Part shown: one piece after another, positions 46,482 through 56,946 of the stretch
How positions within the stretch are numbered: the stretch's first letter is position 1
Layout of the letters: each line of letters begins with the position of its first letter
Source of the DNA: Neoalteromonas flava
GTDB taxonomy: Bacteria > Pseudomonadota > Gammaproteobacteria > Enterobacterales > Alteromonadaceae
NCBI RefSeq assembly: GCF_002807685.1
Contig: NZ_PEAX01000008.1
Location: forward strand, 1 to 64,000
DNA: 64,000 bases
Direction of reading: 5' to 3'
The notes under the pieces: generated by a model
What the model saw: only the letters and a program-made list of their open reading frames with translations
The model's database searches: none
What the model was told of the DNA's origin: nothing
Position numbers and translations under genes: made by a program

Positions 46482-46715
46482 ATGTCAGGACAAGGTTCAG
46501 GCGGAAATGTAATTGCAGCTATTTGTAGTTTTTTTATTGCTGGTTTAGGCCAATTGGTGCAAGGACGGATTTTGGCCGCGTTAGTCTTTTTCGTGTTGGT
46601 GTGGGTGAACTACGCACTGGCGGCAACCGGAATTTTATTCTTTATGGCTGTACCTGGTTTTATTTTCCACGTTTGGGCGATTATTGATGCTGCCCGTTAC
46701 AAAGGCGCTAGCTAA
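46482..46715 (+). CDS. Small two-helix inner-membrane protein
   Basis: 77 residues with two or three hydrophobic stretches (AAICSFFIAGLGQLVQGRI, LAALVFFVLVWVNYALAA) and a C-terminal WAIIDAARYKG. The GLGQLVQGR turn and the final IDAA recall TM2-like small membrane proteins. GGAG lies eight bases upstream. It shares TAATG with the next gene, so the pair is an operon. Function unknown. Confidence 0.75.
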   Translation: MSGQGSGGNVIAAICSFFIAGLGQLVQGRILAALVFFVLVWVNYALAATGILFFMAVPGFIFHVWAIIDAARYKGAS

Positions 46716-47347
46716 TGCGCGCGTTACTTATCGCATTAGTACTTTTCCTCAGTGGTTGCCAGAGTGCGTATTATGCCGCATGGGAGAAATTAGGCGTCGA
46801 GAAACGAGATATCCTTGTTGACCGTGTAGAAGATGCTCGAGAAAGCCAAGAAGATGCACAACAGCAGTTTTCCTCGGCGCTTGAGCAATTTAGCACATTG
46901 ATTAATTTCGATGGTGGCGAACTGCAGGCAGTGTATGAAGCACTCAGTGATGAGTATGATTCAAGCAAAACTGCAGCTGAAGCGGTCAGTGCGAGAATTG
47001 ATAGCGTTGAAAGCGTCGCTGAGGCACTGTTTGCTGAATGGCAAGAGGAGTTGGGTAACTACTCCAATGCCAATATGCGTCGCGATAGCGAGCGTCAATT
47101 AAAAGACACGCAGCGTCGCTACAACACGCTGATCAAAGCGATGCGGAAGGTTGAAAATAGTATGGATCCGGTTTTGGCTTCATTGCAAGACAACGTTCTT
47201 TACTTAAAGCACAATCTAAATGCGAATGCAGTAGGCGCTTTGCAGGGCGAATTGAATACTATTCGTAAAGATGTTGGTCGCTTGATCGGTGAAATGAATG
47301 CGGCGATTGAACAATCTAATCAGTTTATTAAGTCGCTGAACGGATAG
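46715..47347 (+). CDS. DUF2959 family lipoprotein
   Basis: 210 residues with a lipobox (VLFLSGC then QSAYYAAWEKLGVEKRDI), then a long helical, coiled-coil-like body (VEDARESQEDAQQQFSSAL, ESVAEALFAEWQEEL, RQLKDTQRRY). Typical of DUF2959, found in marine gammaproteobacteria; no known role. Confidence 0.82.
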   Translation: MRALLIALVLFLSGCQSAYYAAWEKLGVEKRDILVDRVEDARESQEDAQQQFSSALEQFSTLINFDGGELQAVYEALSDEYDSSKTAAEAVSARIDSVESVAEALFAEWQEELGNYSNANMRRDSERQLKDTQRRYNTLIKAMRKVENSMDPVLASLQDNVLYLKHNLNANAVGALQGELNTIRKDVGRLIGEMNAAIEQSNQFIKSLNG

Positions 47348-47376
47348 CGGTTAAGAAAAAAAACTATTGTTCAAAT

Positions 47377-47410
47377 ACTGAGTTGAGTGTGAAAAAGCGT
47401 TCAACTCAGT
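47377..47410 (-). terminator. Inverted repeat between convergent DUF2959 and yihY genes
   Basis: ACTGAGTTGA (47377-47386) and TCAACTCAGT (47401-47410) with a 14-base loop. On the minus strand a run of eight T follows after 15 bases. It overlaps the yihY stop. Termination is likely but not textbook. Confidence 0.5.
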
Positions 47411-48284
47411 TCTCCTCACTCATCTCACGTGGTTCTTGTTCAACTCGTTTTTCGAAGGTTTCAGTGACTGCACAAGTAAACTCGGCACCTAACAACACTA
47501 CTATCCAAGACAAATAAATCCACACAAACAGTATAGGAATCACTGCCAGCGCGCCGTAAATGAGCTCATAGGAAGGAAAACTGGTGACGTACAAAGAGAA
47601 ACCTTTTTTGGTTAGCTCAAATAATAGCGTCGATAACACAGCCCCACTTAAGGCATAAACAAAGCGTACGCGCCGATTGGGCACTAACATAAAAAGGATC
47701 AAGTAGGCTGCAATCGAGGTCAAACTCGGGACCAATTTTAAAAAGAAGGTGCCTAAACCGGGCGTATATTCTTCGGCAAAATTGGCCAGACCCACCAGAT
47801 AAGAACTGACGACGACGCTCGAACCAATTAATAATGGCCCCAGAGTTATAACCATCCAATAGATTGCAAAGGTATAGATTAGCGGGCGCTCGCTGGGTGT
47901 GCGCCAGATGGCATTAAGGGTTTTATCAACATTAGAAATCAGTAGTAAAGCAACCAGAAGCAACGAGAGAATACCAATTGCTCCCATTTGCGAGGCGTTG
48001 CCAACAAACTCCCCGATGTAGTTTTGCACAACATCACCAGAGGCCGGTACAAAGTTATTGAAGATAAAATTCTCAATTTTACCGCGCGCAGTTTCAAAGG
48101 CTGGAAATGCTGACATTAAGGTGAAAAACACCATGATAAAAGGCACCAACGACAATAACGACACATAAGCCAAGTGACCTGCAGAGACCGTTATTTTGTC
48201 TTCTTTACAACGATAAAGAAATGTTCCACCCAGCCGCGCCAGTGTGGGCTTTATGACATTCCAACGGTGAACCAGCTTATCCAT
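47406..48284 (-). CDS. yihY: YihY/BrkB family inner-membrane protein
   Basis: 292 residues with six hydrophobic segments. Marks: AGHLAYVSLLSLVPFIMVFFT, NAIWRTPSERPLIYTFAIYW, PNRRVRFVYALSGAV, LFVWIYLSWIVVLLGAE. The family was once called RNase BN in error; role unknown. Single gene. Confidence 0.92.
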   Translation of the reverse strand: MDKLVHRWNVIKPTLARLGGTFLYRCKEDKITVSAGHLAYVSLLSLVPFIMVFFTLMSAFPAFETARGKIENFIFNNFVPASGDVVQNYIGEFVGNASQMGAIGILSLLLVALLLISNVDKTLNAIWRTPSERPLIYTFAIYWMVITLGPLLIGSSVVVSSYLVGLANFAEEYTPGLGTFFLKLVPSLTSIAAYLILFMLVPNRRVRFVYALSGAVLSTLLFELTKKGFSLYVTSFPSYELIYGALAVIPILFVWIYLSWIVVLLGAEFTCAVTETFEKRVEQEPREMSEEN

Positions 48285-48335
48285 AGTCTTCCAAACGCCT
48301 TGTTCGTGGGGCGTAAATAATTAATCGATGTGTGG

Positions 48336-49257
<922 letters not shown>

Positions 49258-49391
49258 AAATTAAATGTTATGCCGAGGTGAGTCAAGCATTCTTATTGAG
49301 TTTGTTGTGATTGCTGTATGCTTGATTGACCTTTACGAAATTGCGGTTAGAATTTCCCCCGCTAAAACAATAAAGAATAAAAGGCTAGCCA

Positions 49392-49730
49392 ATGGCAGAG
49401 TGGAATGGCAAATACATCCATCCGTATGCAGAGCACGGAAAGAAAAGTGAGCAAGTTAAGAAAGTCACCGTTTCAATTCCCATCAACGTATTGAAAGTGT
49501 TGACTGACGAACGCACTCGTCGCCAAATTAACAATTTACGCCATGCAACTAACTCAGAATTGCTTTGTGAGGCCTTTTTGCATGCGTTTACCGGTCAACC
49601 ATTACCTGATGATGATGACTTGCGTAAAGATAATCCACATCGTATTCCAACTGCCGCCCGCGATATCATGCGTGCAATGGGTATGGATCCCGATGATATT
49701 GATGCCATGGAAGACACTTCGGAAGATTAA
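49392..49730 (+). CDS. metJ: Methionine repressor MetJ
   Basis: 112 residues (E. coli 105). Ribbon-helix-helix DNA-binding part ([40 protein letters not shown]); the SAM-binding residues are expected in this core. The ends differ from E. coli in an acidic tail ([12 protein letters not shown]). AAAGGCTAGCC precedes the ATG. Confidence 0.97.
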   Translation: MAEWNGKYIHPYAEHGKKSEQVKKVTVSIPINVLKVLTDERTRRQINNLRHATNSELLCEAFLHAFTGQPLPDDDDLRKDNPHRIPTAARDIMRAMGMDPDDIDAMEDTSED

Positions 49731-49873
49731 TCTCCGTCGGCATTGGGGTCGCTAAGCAACTGAATACATACTTGATCGCCATAATAATTATTCGCGTAAT
49801 TACAACGTTGTGTCGTCGGTTGTTCAGGTGGCAGGTGAAGCGCCCGTTTAATTTGCCGGATAAGATTTGTCAT
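49727..49873 (-). CDS. Small unknown protein, 48 residues
   Basis: A short gene on the minus strand: ATG at 49873, stop at 49727, with TAGGAG six bases before the start. It begins [17 protein letters not shown], has Cys at positions 24 and 37 and ends [10 protein letters not shown]. It is too long and too well placed behind a ribosome binding site to ignore. It is convergent with metJ and overlaps its stop by three bases. No signal peptide or TM, no family recognised. Confidence 0.55.
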   Translation of the reverse strand: MTNLIRQIKRALHLPPEQPTTQRCNYANNYYGDQVCIQLLSDPNADGD

Positions 49874-49947
49874 AGTCAACTCCTAGTGAATGCAGTTGTA
49901 GTATGAAAAACCAAGATTATTGATTAAATTGACTTAAACCAATCGGT

Positions 49948-51243
49948 TTAATCGTTTTTCTGAATGATGCCGGGTGCTAAGTATTTCTCTCTCGCTTGCT
50001 CAAGGGCTTCAGCGGTTTCTTTCACATTGATGGATTGCTGCATAAATTCGACGAAAATTGCACCTGCTGCTCGGGTAAATTCAACATTAGTTTCCCGATC
50101 AAAGTATTGCACCAAACCGTCTGCATTTGCTAGGTGTTCTGCGCCTGTTGCTAAGAAAAAATCATCGCGCGGCTTGAAGTCATTGTGCGGGGCGATTTTA
50201 CCCACGTATTCAGCTAAAAAGGTTTGCGTATCCAATTCGGCTAGAAACAACATAAATTCTTTCACATAGGGTTTGTCAATCGCAGCTTTAAGAGCGACAG
50301 CAACGTCTGTTGGGGCGTCTTCATAGCGTGGCATATCAGTCTTCAACCGCGGAAACGGGAAGAACCCAATATCAGCTTTAATACTTTCAGGCACATGAGC
50401 GAGGAAAAAGTTGCCGTTAAGCATCATGGCAATTTTGCTGCGGTAAAAAAACGGCAAAATACCATTCCACGTTAGGGGGGCATGAATGGGGTCGAATGCG
50501 CCAAGTTGGATGATTTGCAGCCAATGTTGCAAAACGTCAATAACCTGTGGACTGTTGAAAGGCGCGCTACCGGTTAAAAGTGCGAGATAATGCTCGCGCC
50601 CCAACAAGCGCAACGTTAGGTAATCAAACCAAGCTAATGTTGACCAGCTAGAGCCACCACTAAAACTGAGCGGGGTGATGGCGTGTTCATGCAGGCGTTG
50701 AATGACTGCAACAAACTCCGCCCAGTCGTGAGGCGGAGATATATTCCATTGTGTAAACAATGATTTGCGATAATAAATGCCCCATTGATAGTAGGCCATA
50801 GGGATTGCGAAGTAATGCTTGTTGCGACGCACAACGGATTGGATCGAAACAGGGAATCGCTCGCCCAATTGCTGCTCACTCCACAGGCTATCGAGCGCTG
50901 CCAGTTTTTCACACTGGATCAAGTTAGATAACTGGGTGCCTGCATAGGCCAACATAATGTCAACATCTGTGACGACGCCGTTACACACATTGATGACTCT
51001 TTGTTTATGAGCCTCTAATGTCTGGGGTAGGACTTTAACCTTTACATTGGGGTATTTGAATTCAAAACGCTGGGCTAATAGATGATAAAGCTCTTGTTGT
51101 GCAACTGAAGAGGGGTTAACCGCAAAGCGGATGGCTTGGCGCGATTGTGTCTCCTCAGACATGGCATAACAACACGCCGTGTTTATGCATAGCGAAAGCG
51201 CGAATAATGTGGTTTTCCAATGCGATTTTAAGCGTGCGAACAT
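49948..51243 (-). CDS. Extracellular solute-binding protein, family 1, without transporter partners
   Basis: 431 residues with a signal peptide (LFALSLCINTACCYA) and a family-1 (maltose-binding type) fold: NPSSVAQQELYHLLAQRFEF, YPNVKVKVLP, VDIMLAYAGTQLSNLI, FAIPMAYYQWGIYYRKSLF, FFYRSKIAMMLNGNFFLA. No permease or ATPase lies beside it. It might serve a transporter elsewhere or act as a sensor. Substrate unknown. Confidence 0.78.
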   Translation of the reverse strand: MFARLKSHWKTTLFALSLCINTACCYAMSEETQSRQAIRFAVNPSSVAQQELYHLLAQRFEFKYPNVKVKVLPQTLEAHKQRVINVCNGVVTDVDIMLAYAGTQLSNLIQCEKLAALDSLWSEQQLGERFPVSIQSVVRRNKHYFAIPMAYYQWGIYYRKSLFTQWNISPPHDWAEFVAVIQRLHEHAITPLSFSGGSSWSTLAWFDYLTLRLLGREHYLALLTGSAPFNSPQVIDVLQHWLQIIQLGAFDPIHAPLTWNGILPFFYRSKIAMMLNGNFFLAHVPESIKADIGFFPFPRLKTDMPRYEDAPTDVAVALKAAIDKPYVKEFMLFLAELDTQTFLAEYVGKIAPHNDFKPRDDFFLATGAEHLANADGLVQYFDRETNVEFTRAAGAIFVEFMQQSINVKETAEALEQAREKYLAPGIIQKND

Positions 51244-51446
51244 ATCCTACCTACGTGCAGTTTAGAAGCACGAATTCCTACAGACTGATCTATACGGGTA
51301 ACTTATCAAAAGGAGCATGTTTTTGTGTAGCTCGGCGTGGAATTTCATCGTGGCTTTTTGCGTTTAATAAAAAGATTCAGTTCGTCTTTAATACACAGGA
51401 AGGCTGCATACGATTTAAATTTTTTGGTTAAAAGAACAGTGCAGGA

Positions 51447-51872
51447 CTATGGACTATGGCGTTGCAACTCACTATCAGATTGCATTGGATCTTGCTTTAG
51501 CCAAGCAACCGCGTCACTTAGGTTAGTAAACTCTCTACTTTGGTAATGTTCACAATCAGGTGGAAGTACCAGACTTTTAGTTACCCTCGCTGAGATTGCA
51601 GAGCTTGATACATAGGCTTCTTTGACTAAACCGGTCTTGATTGCGCGACAGGTCGCTTCATTGAGATAGGGTATAGCTTCTGAGGTAGGCATCCAGTCTT
51701 CATGGAGAATGCCAACCGCGTAAAAGGGCGGCTTAACCAAGGGGTTAATCGTGTGGTTAAGCTCATGAATAAACTCTTTAGCTTTTTCCAAATTCCAGCC
51801 GCCAGAACACTCCATATAAACTATGTTGTCAGCAACCCATATTTTGAGCTCACCATGACTGCTAAATGCCAT
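51447..51872 (-). CDS. Small cytoplasmic protein, possible STAS/SpoIIAA-like fold
   Basis: 141 residues. Layout: strands KIWVADNIVYMECSGG, helix LEKAKEFIHELNHTI, a strand FYAVGILHEDWMP, and a C-terminal FTNLSDAVAWLKQD that is typical of SpoIIAA-like proteins. No known partner. The similarity to the protein at 25721-26212 is only in outline. Confidence 0.6.
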   Translation of the reverse strand: MAFSSHGELKIWVADNIVYMECSGGWNLEKAKEFIHELNHTINPLVKPPFYAVGILHEDWMPTSEAIPYLNEATCRAIKTGLVKEAYVSSSAISARVTKSLVLPPDCEHYQSREFTNLSDAVAWLKQDPMQSDSELQRHSP

Positions 51873-52021
51873 GCAAATTCACTTGTACGCCAGTAACTTT
51901 ATAACTGTAGAAAACTTTTTAACGCCTGACAAATTTACCCAACCGATAACTGCAGGATCCTAAATAACCCAGAGCCGAGTATTTATGTACTCTGGGTGTA
52001 TTTTTTAAGCCGAGAAAACGA

Positions 52022-53263
52022 CTACTCCATATACCCGTCAGGAATGTCAATACGAGCGACACCAGAAGCTACGGCCGCTCGCGCAACAGCTTTCGCGATA
52101 GTCTGACATAACCGCGGATCCATCGGCTTGGGAATAATGTAGTCTTTACCAAAAGTCAGTGACTCAGAATCACTTGCCTCAAGTACCTCTTGTGGAACGG
52201 GGAGTTTCGAAACTTGCCGAATCGCTTCTACCGCCGCCACTTTCATTTCATCATTAATGGCCGAAGCACGTACATCAAGTGCACCGCGGAAAATAAATGG
52301 GAAACACAATACATTATTGACCTGATTAGGGTAATCAGAGCGCCCAGTAGCCATAATCAAATCATCACGAACTTCATGCGCTAATTCGGGGCGGATTTCC
52401 GGATCTGGATTTGAGCAGGCAAATACAATCGGATTGGGTGCCATAAGCTTTAAGGTTTCTGGGGGCAATAAATCAGGTCCCGATACACCTACAAAGATAT
52501 CAGCGCCGGCCATCACGTCATCGAGGGTGCGCTTATCAGTATTGTTGGCAAATAGCATTTTGTGTGGCGTCAGATCGTCGCGGCGAGTGTGAATAACACC
52601 TTTGCGATCTAACATGTAGATTTTCTCACGCTGTGCACCACACTTGATGAGTAGTTCCATACAGGCAACCGCAGCAGCTCCAGCACCAAGACACACAATG
52701 ATCGCATCATGTAATTCTTTACCTTGGATCTCTAGCGCATTTAACATGCCCGCAGCAGTAACGATTGCAGTACCGTGTTGATCATCGTGAAACACTGGAA
52801 TTTTACAACGTTGAATTAACGCCTGCTCAATCTCAAAACACTCTGGTGCCTTGATGTCTTCCAGATTAATACCACCAAAGGTATCTGCAATATTCGCGAC
52901 AGTGTTGATAAACTCTTCTGTCGTGCGGTGTTTTACTTCGATGTCAATCGAGTCAATCCCGGCGAAATGTTTAAACAACAACGCCTTACCTTCCATTACC
53001 GGTTTAGAGGCAAGTGGGCCTAAGTTGCCCAAGCCTAATATTGCTGTGCCGTTGGAAATCACTGCGACCATATTGCCTTTTGCGGTGTACTGATAAGCCG
53101 CGTTTGGGTCGTCGGCAATCTCGCGCACGGGTTCGGCAACGCCAGGACTGTAGGCAAGGGCGAGATCTTTGACGCTGTTGGCTGGCTTACTTAGCTCTAC
53201 TTTGATTTTTCCTGGGGTTGGCTTAGCGTGATAGTCTAATGCTTGTTGGCGAAAGTCAGACAT
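52022..53263 (-). CDS. NAD(P)-dependent malic enzyme, short MaeB-like form
   Basis: About 413 residues; oxidative decarboxylation of malate to pyruvate. Marks: LALAYSPGVAEPVREIADDP, NGTAILGLGNLGPLASKPVMEGK, HDDQHGTAIVTAAGML, CLGAGAAAVACMELL, GRSDYPNQVNNVLCFPFIFRGALD. The phosphotransacetylase-like C-terminal half of full MaeB is missing. The frame opens at 53404, but the ATG at 53263 has AAGGA nine bases upstream and gives the family start (SDFRQQALDYH). Confidence 0.93.
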   Translation of the reverse strand: MSDFRQQALDYHAKPTPGKIKVELSKPANSVKDLALAYSPGVAEPVREIADDPNAAYQYTAKGNMVAVISNGTAILGLGNLGPLASKPVMEGKALLFKHFAGIDSIDIEVKHRTTEEFINTVANIADTFGGINLEDIKAPECFEIEQALIQRCKIPVFHDDQHGTAIVTAAGMLNALEIQGKELHDAIIVCLGAGAAAVACMELLIKCGAQREKIYMLDRKGVIHTRRDDLTPHKMLFANNTDKRTLDDVMAGADIFVGVSGPDLLPPETLKLMAPNPIVFACSNPDPEIRPELAHEVRDDLIMATGRSDYPNQVNNVLCFPFIFRGALDVRASAINDEMKVAAVEAIRQVSKLPVPQEVLEASDSESLTFGKDYIIPKPMDPRLCQTIAKAVARAAVASGVARIDIPDGYME

Positions 53264-53491
53264 GCGTCGAATTCCTTGATAGTGTGTGCTGTAGGGTTTG
53301 CGTTTATACGCTGTTTTTTTATTTCGATAATCTATCACACTCGATATACGCGGCATATCGGATGTGCACGCGATCAGCATAGCGAAAACTAAAGGTAATA
53401 CCAATTAAAGGCAGCGCAAAAATAACACACATTAATTTCATGAATGTGCATGGCTTGGTTTATAAGTTTAGGGGAATAATGCGGCAGGCAC

Positions 53492-53519
53492 AAAAAAAGC
53501 GCCCAATAGGCGCTTTTTT
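53492..53519 (-). terminator. Terminator of rpmE
   Basis: AAAAAAAGCGCC, loop CAATA, GGCGCTTTTTT. T runs on both strands; it starts 17 bases after the rpmE stop. Confidence 0.9.
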
Positions 53520-53535
53520 CGCGAAGTCAAAGAGC

Positions 53536-53748
53536 TTATTTCTTGCCCAATGCACCGAAACGCTTCTTGAAGCGATCAACACGACCACCGGTATCAACGT
53601 TACGTTGTTTACCTGTGTAGAACGGGTGACATGCAGAACATACGTCTAAGTTAATGTCTTTACCTAGAGTAGAGCGCACTTTTACCACGTTGCCGCATGA
53701 ACAGGTTGCTGTGATTTCGCTGTAATTCGGATGAATATCTTTTTTCAT
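53536..53748 (-). CDS. rpmE: 50S ribosomal protein L31, zinc type
   Basis: 70 residues. Zinc ligands are seen in TCSCGN and [12 protein letters not shown], so this is the zinc-binding form. The frame opens at 53775; the ATG at 53748 (KKDIHPNY) with GAGGT before it is the family start. Divergent from priA, as in E. coli. Confidence 0.97.
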   Translation of the reverse strand: MKKDIHPNYSEITATCSCGNVVKVRSTLGKDINLDVCSACHPFYTGKQRNVDTGGRVDRFKKRFGALGKK

Positions 53749-53952
53749 TAGGGTTACCTCACCGTAAGGCCGCATCGCTATTCAACCCGCAGTTGAACAC
53801 CATACGTTACAAAAATCTGGCAATCGATGGTAAAAAACCGTGGTTGCCGTAAAGAGCGGCGCATATTAATGTACACGCCTTGACCGATCAAGTGTTTTTA
53901 CGCCTTTAACGGTGAAATATTGTCCAATTTTAATAGGCTGAGAGAGTAACCA

Positions 53953-56124
53953 TTGTCAATCGTTAGAGTAGCATTGCCGGTGCCTATGCGCCGCTTGTTT
54001 GATTATCAAGCTGACAACGCCAGCGTAGGCTGCCGCGTGTTGGTGCCCTTTGGCAGGCGTGAATTGGTTGGCGTGGTCATTGCGCAGGTAACTGAGTCCT
54101 CGTTTGATGCAAGTAAAATCAAGCCGATTAAGCACGTAATTGATAGCGAAGCCGTGCTTGATGCGGAGCTTCTTTCGCTGGCTCAATGGTTAGCCGACTA
54201 CTATCACCATGCCTTAGGTGAGGTGATTGCAACTTTATTACCTGCCGCGCTACGCAAGGCACAAAGTATCCAGCGACCAAGCATCGATTGGTTGGAATTG
54301 TCGTTAGCGGGTGAACTGCAGCTACAACAACCCTTGCGCGCTAAGCAGCAACAGGCCTTATTAACACTATTGAGTACCGCTCCTTTGCGCGCTGGAGACG
54401 TGCGTGAGCAGTTTGGGCAGTCCGTCATCAAAGCTTGTATTGAGAAGGGATGGGTTGAGAAAGTTAGCCGTGAAATTAAGCCGCAGTTGGATTGGCACCA
54501 ACACTTAGAAATTGGTGCGGCCCCAACGCCAAATGCTGATCAAGCACTGGCTATTGCCACGATTTGTGCGCAACCAAAAGGGTATACTCCCTTTTTGCTT
54601 GAAGGTGTTACCGGCAGCGGAAAAACAGAGGTTTATTTGCAAGTCATCCAGCCACGTCTTGCTGCCGGCGAACAGGTGCTCATCTTAGTACCTGAAATCG
54701 GACTCACTCCACAGACTGTAGCGCGCTTTGAGCAGCGTTTTGGTCTGGCAGTAGGCGTGTTGCATTCAGGGATGACAGACAACGAGCGTCTGGCAGTATG
54801 GACGCAAGCCAAAGAAGGCAGTATTGGACTCGTGATCGGCACCCGCTCAGCTATTTTCACCCCTTTCAAACGACTGGGCATGCTCATCGTTGATGAAGAG
54901 CATGACGAATCCTATAAGCAACAAGACGGCATGCGCTACCATGCTCGTGATATTGCTGTATTGCGGGCTAAACGAGGCGATTGCGGCTTGCTCTTAGGCA
55001 GTGCAACACCGTCGTTTGAATCCTTACACAATGCGCTTACGGGTAAATATCAACTATTGCTGTTACAACAACGCACCGGCCAGGCGCAAATGGTCAATCA
55101 GCAAGTGTTGGATATTCGTGGCCAATCCATGAATGCGGGGATTGCTGACCCGATGTTAAGCAAGATGCGGGAGCACCTCGCAGCGGGTGGGCAAGTGATG
55201 GTATTTATTAACCGACGTGGCTTTGCTCCTAGCTTGTTTTGCCATCAGTGTGGTCATGTAGCGCAATGCGCCCGCTGTGAATCGCCGTTTACTGTGCACA
55301 AGGCGGTAGCACGTTTACATTGCCATCATTGCGATAACACGCAAAAGTTACCCCAGCATTGTGCCTCATGCGGCAGTAATGAGGTAGCCTTTCAAGGGGT
55401 TGGCACTGAGCAGCTCAAGGAATACTTGGACGCGGTTTTCCCCAATTACCGCAGTATTCGCATCGACAGTGACTCAATGCGTGGTAAACAAAAGTTGGCG
55501 AGTGCACTTGAGGAAATCAACGCCAATAAACATCAAATCTTGATTGGTACGCAAATCTTGTCAAAGGGGCATCACTTTCCGTTGGTGACTTTGGTGCTAG
55601 TGGTTGATGTAGATGGTGCGCTATTCAGTGCAGATTTACGTGCCACTGAAAAATTAGCACAGTTATTGACGCAGGTTGCAGGTCGCGCTGGTCGCGAGAA
55701 TCGGCAGGGAGAAATGTGGTTGCAAACCCATCAACCGGACCATCCGTTGTTGCTTGATTTATTACACAATGGTTATCACCACTTTTCCCGCTACGCTTTA
55801 GCCGAGCGTCAGGCGGCACAAGCCCCGCCTTTTTACCACCATACGGTATTTCGCGCCGAGGCCAACTCGATCGAACCGGCTGAAGCGTTTTTACACGACG
55901 TGCAATTGTTGCTGCAGCCCAACTCAGCATTAACTATCCTTGGCCCCATTCCTGCCTTGATGTTCAAACGCGCAGGACGTTATCGTATGTTACTGGTGAT
56001 TAAGTCGGCACACCGTTCCATTGTGCATAATGCGATTGCCGCGCAACTGGAAAATATTGAGTCGCTCAAAAGCGCAAATCGGGTACGTTGGGCTATTGAT
56101 GTGGCGCCGACGGATTTGAGTTGA
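53953..56124 (+). CDS. priA: Primosomal protein N' (replication restart helicase PriA)
   Basis: 723 residues. An N-terminal DNA-binding part (VALPVPMRRLFDYQ, GCRVLVPFGRRELVGVV), Walker A GVTGSGKTEVY, DEEH, eight cysteines in four CxxC pairs (CHQCGHVAQCARC ... CHHCDN ... CASCGS) and helicase motifs V/VI (LIGTQILSKGHHFP, TQVAGRAGRENR). The start is TTG with GAGAG upstream. Confidence 0.96.
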   Translation: MSIVRVALPVPMRRLFDYQADNASVGCRVLVPFGRRELVGVVIAQVTESSFDASKIKPIKHVIDSEAVLDAELLSLAQWLADYYHHALGEVIATLLPAALRKAQSIQRPSIDWLELSLAGELQLQQPLRAKQQQALLTLLSTAPLRAGDVREQFGQSVIKACIEKGWVEKVSREIKPQLDWHQHLEIGAAPTPNADQALAIATICAQPKGYTPFLLEGVTGSGKTEVYLQVIQPRLAAGEQVLILVPEIGLTPQTVARFEQRFGLAVGVLHSGMTDNERLAVWTQAKEGSIGLVIGTRSAIFTPFKRLGMLIVDEEHDESYKQQDGMRYHARDIAVLRAKRGDCGLLLGSATPSFESLHNALTGKYQLLLLQQRTGQAQMVNQQVLDIRGQSMNAGIADPMLSKMREHLAAGGQVMVFINRRGFAPSLFCHQCGHVAQCARCESPFTVHKAVARLHCHHCDNTQKLPQHCASCGSNEVAFQGVGTEQLKEYLDAVFPNYRSIRIDSDSMRGKQKLASALEEINANKHQILIGTQILSKGHHFPLVTLVLVVDVDGALFSADLRATEKLAQLLTQVAGRAGRENRQGEMWLQTHQPDHPLLLDLLHNGYHHFSRYALAERQAAQAPPFYHHTVFRAEANSIEPAEAFLHDVQLLLQPNSALTILGPIPALMFKRAGRYRMLLVIKSAHRSIVHNAIAAQLENIESLKSANRVRWAIDVAPTDLS

Positions 56125-56346
56125 TGCTAACGAATGTCACTGCCTTCATACGGGCGGTAGGTCAAGATAATACAATTGCTATTCTCGTCGCGATTTCCAA
56201 CTATTGCTTTAACAGTGCTTTATGTAGAATGATGACATGTTAATGTATAACCTGTTTAATTGTTGCTGTGCAAGCGAGTGCGCTTGTTACCGAATTTATC
56301 AGTCGTGCTAGCCTGCTTACGACCATTATTAAAGTAGTTTATCTGA

Positions 56347-56877
56347 ATGCCACATAAAGATTATGTCACACGCGGTCGCGCGACAAAACAAACTAAACCA
56401 GAGAAAAAGCCTACGCCTTGGCTTAATATTGCCATTGCGGTGGTAGTCATTGTTGGTTTTGTGCTCTTGCTTTGGCGTATCAAAGACAACGCGCCAGCGC
56501 CACAAATTGCACCGTCAGAGCCTGAGGTCATCGCCGATACTCCGGAAGAAGAATTGCCCGAGTTACCGCAAGAAGAATGGGAGTTCATTAGAACCCTGCC
56601 AGGTTACGAGGTTGAAGTTGAGCAGGTTGAACAGGTGACTAAGCGTTACCTAATGCAGTGTGGTAGCTTCCGCAATGAATCGCAAGCTGAAGAAATGCGG
56701 GCGCAGATCGCCATGACGGGTATGGAATCAATTGTGCGCCCGAGTGAGGGCAGCAATGGCCGCTGGTATCGAGTGATCCTTGGACCTTTTGAAAGTAAAA
56801 GAGCCGCAGAAAGTAGTCGCCACCAATTAAGCCGGATCAACATTCGTACCTGCCAAATCTGGTATTGGAACCTTTAG
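56347..56877 (+). CDS. ftsN: Cell-division protein FtsN (SPOR domain)
   Basis: 176 residues, shorter than E. coli FtsN (319). A cytoplasmic start HKDYVTRGRATKQ, one TM (NIAIAVVVIVGFVLLLWRI), an acidic linker and a C-terminal SPOR domain (KRYLMQCGSFRNESQAEEM, GRWYRVILGPFESKRAAES). The DYV-R-G start and its place between priA and hslV fit FtsN. cytR is absent. Confidence 0.88.
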   Translation: MPHKDYVTRGRATKQTKPEKKPTPWLNIAIAVVVIVGFVLLLWRIKDNAPAPQIAPSEPEVIADTPEEELPELPQEEWEFIRTLPGYEVEVEQVEQVTKRYLMQCGSFRNESQAEEMRAQIAMTGMESIVRPSEGSNGRWYRVILGPFESKRAAESSRHQLSRINIRTCQIWYWNL

Positions 56878-56888
56878 CGTATCGATGA

Positions 56889-56916
56889 CTTGAAATTAGT
56901 CACGTGAGCCCCACCT
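56889..56916 (+). promoter_or_regulatory. Sigma-32 (heat-shock) promoter of hslVU
   Basis: CTTGAAA (56889-56895), 13 bases, CCCCACCT (56909-56916). This is very close to the sigma-32 consensus CTTGAAA-N(11-16)-CCCCATnT, and it lies 30 bases before hslV. Confidence 0.8.
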
Positions 56917-56946
56917 TAGCTAAAAGAATTTAGCAAAGGAAAACGC

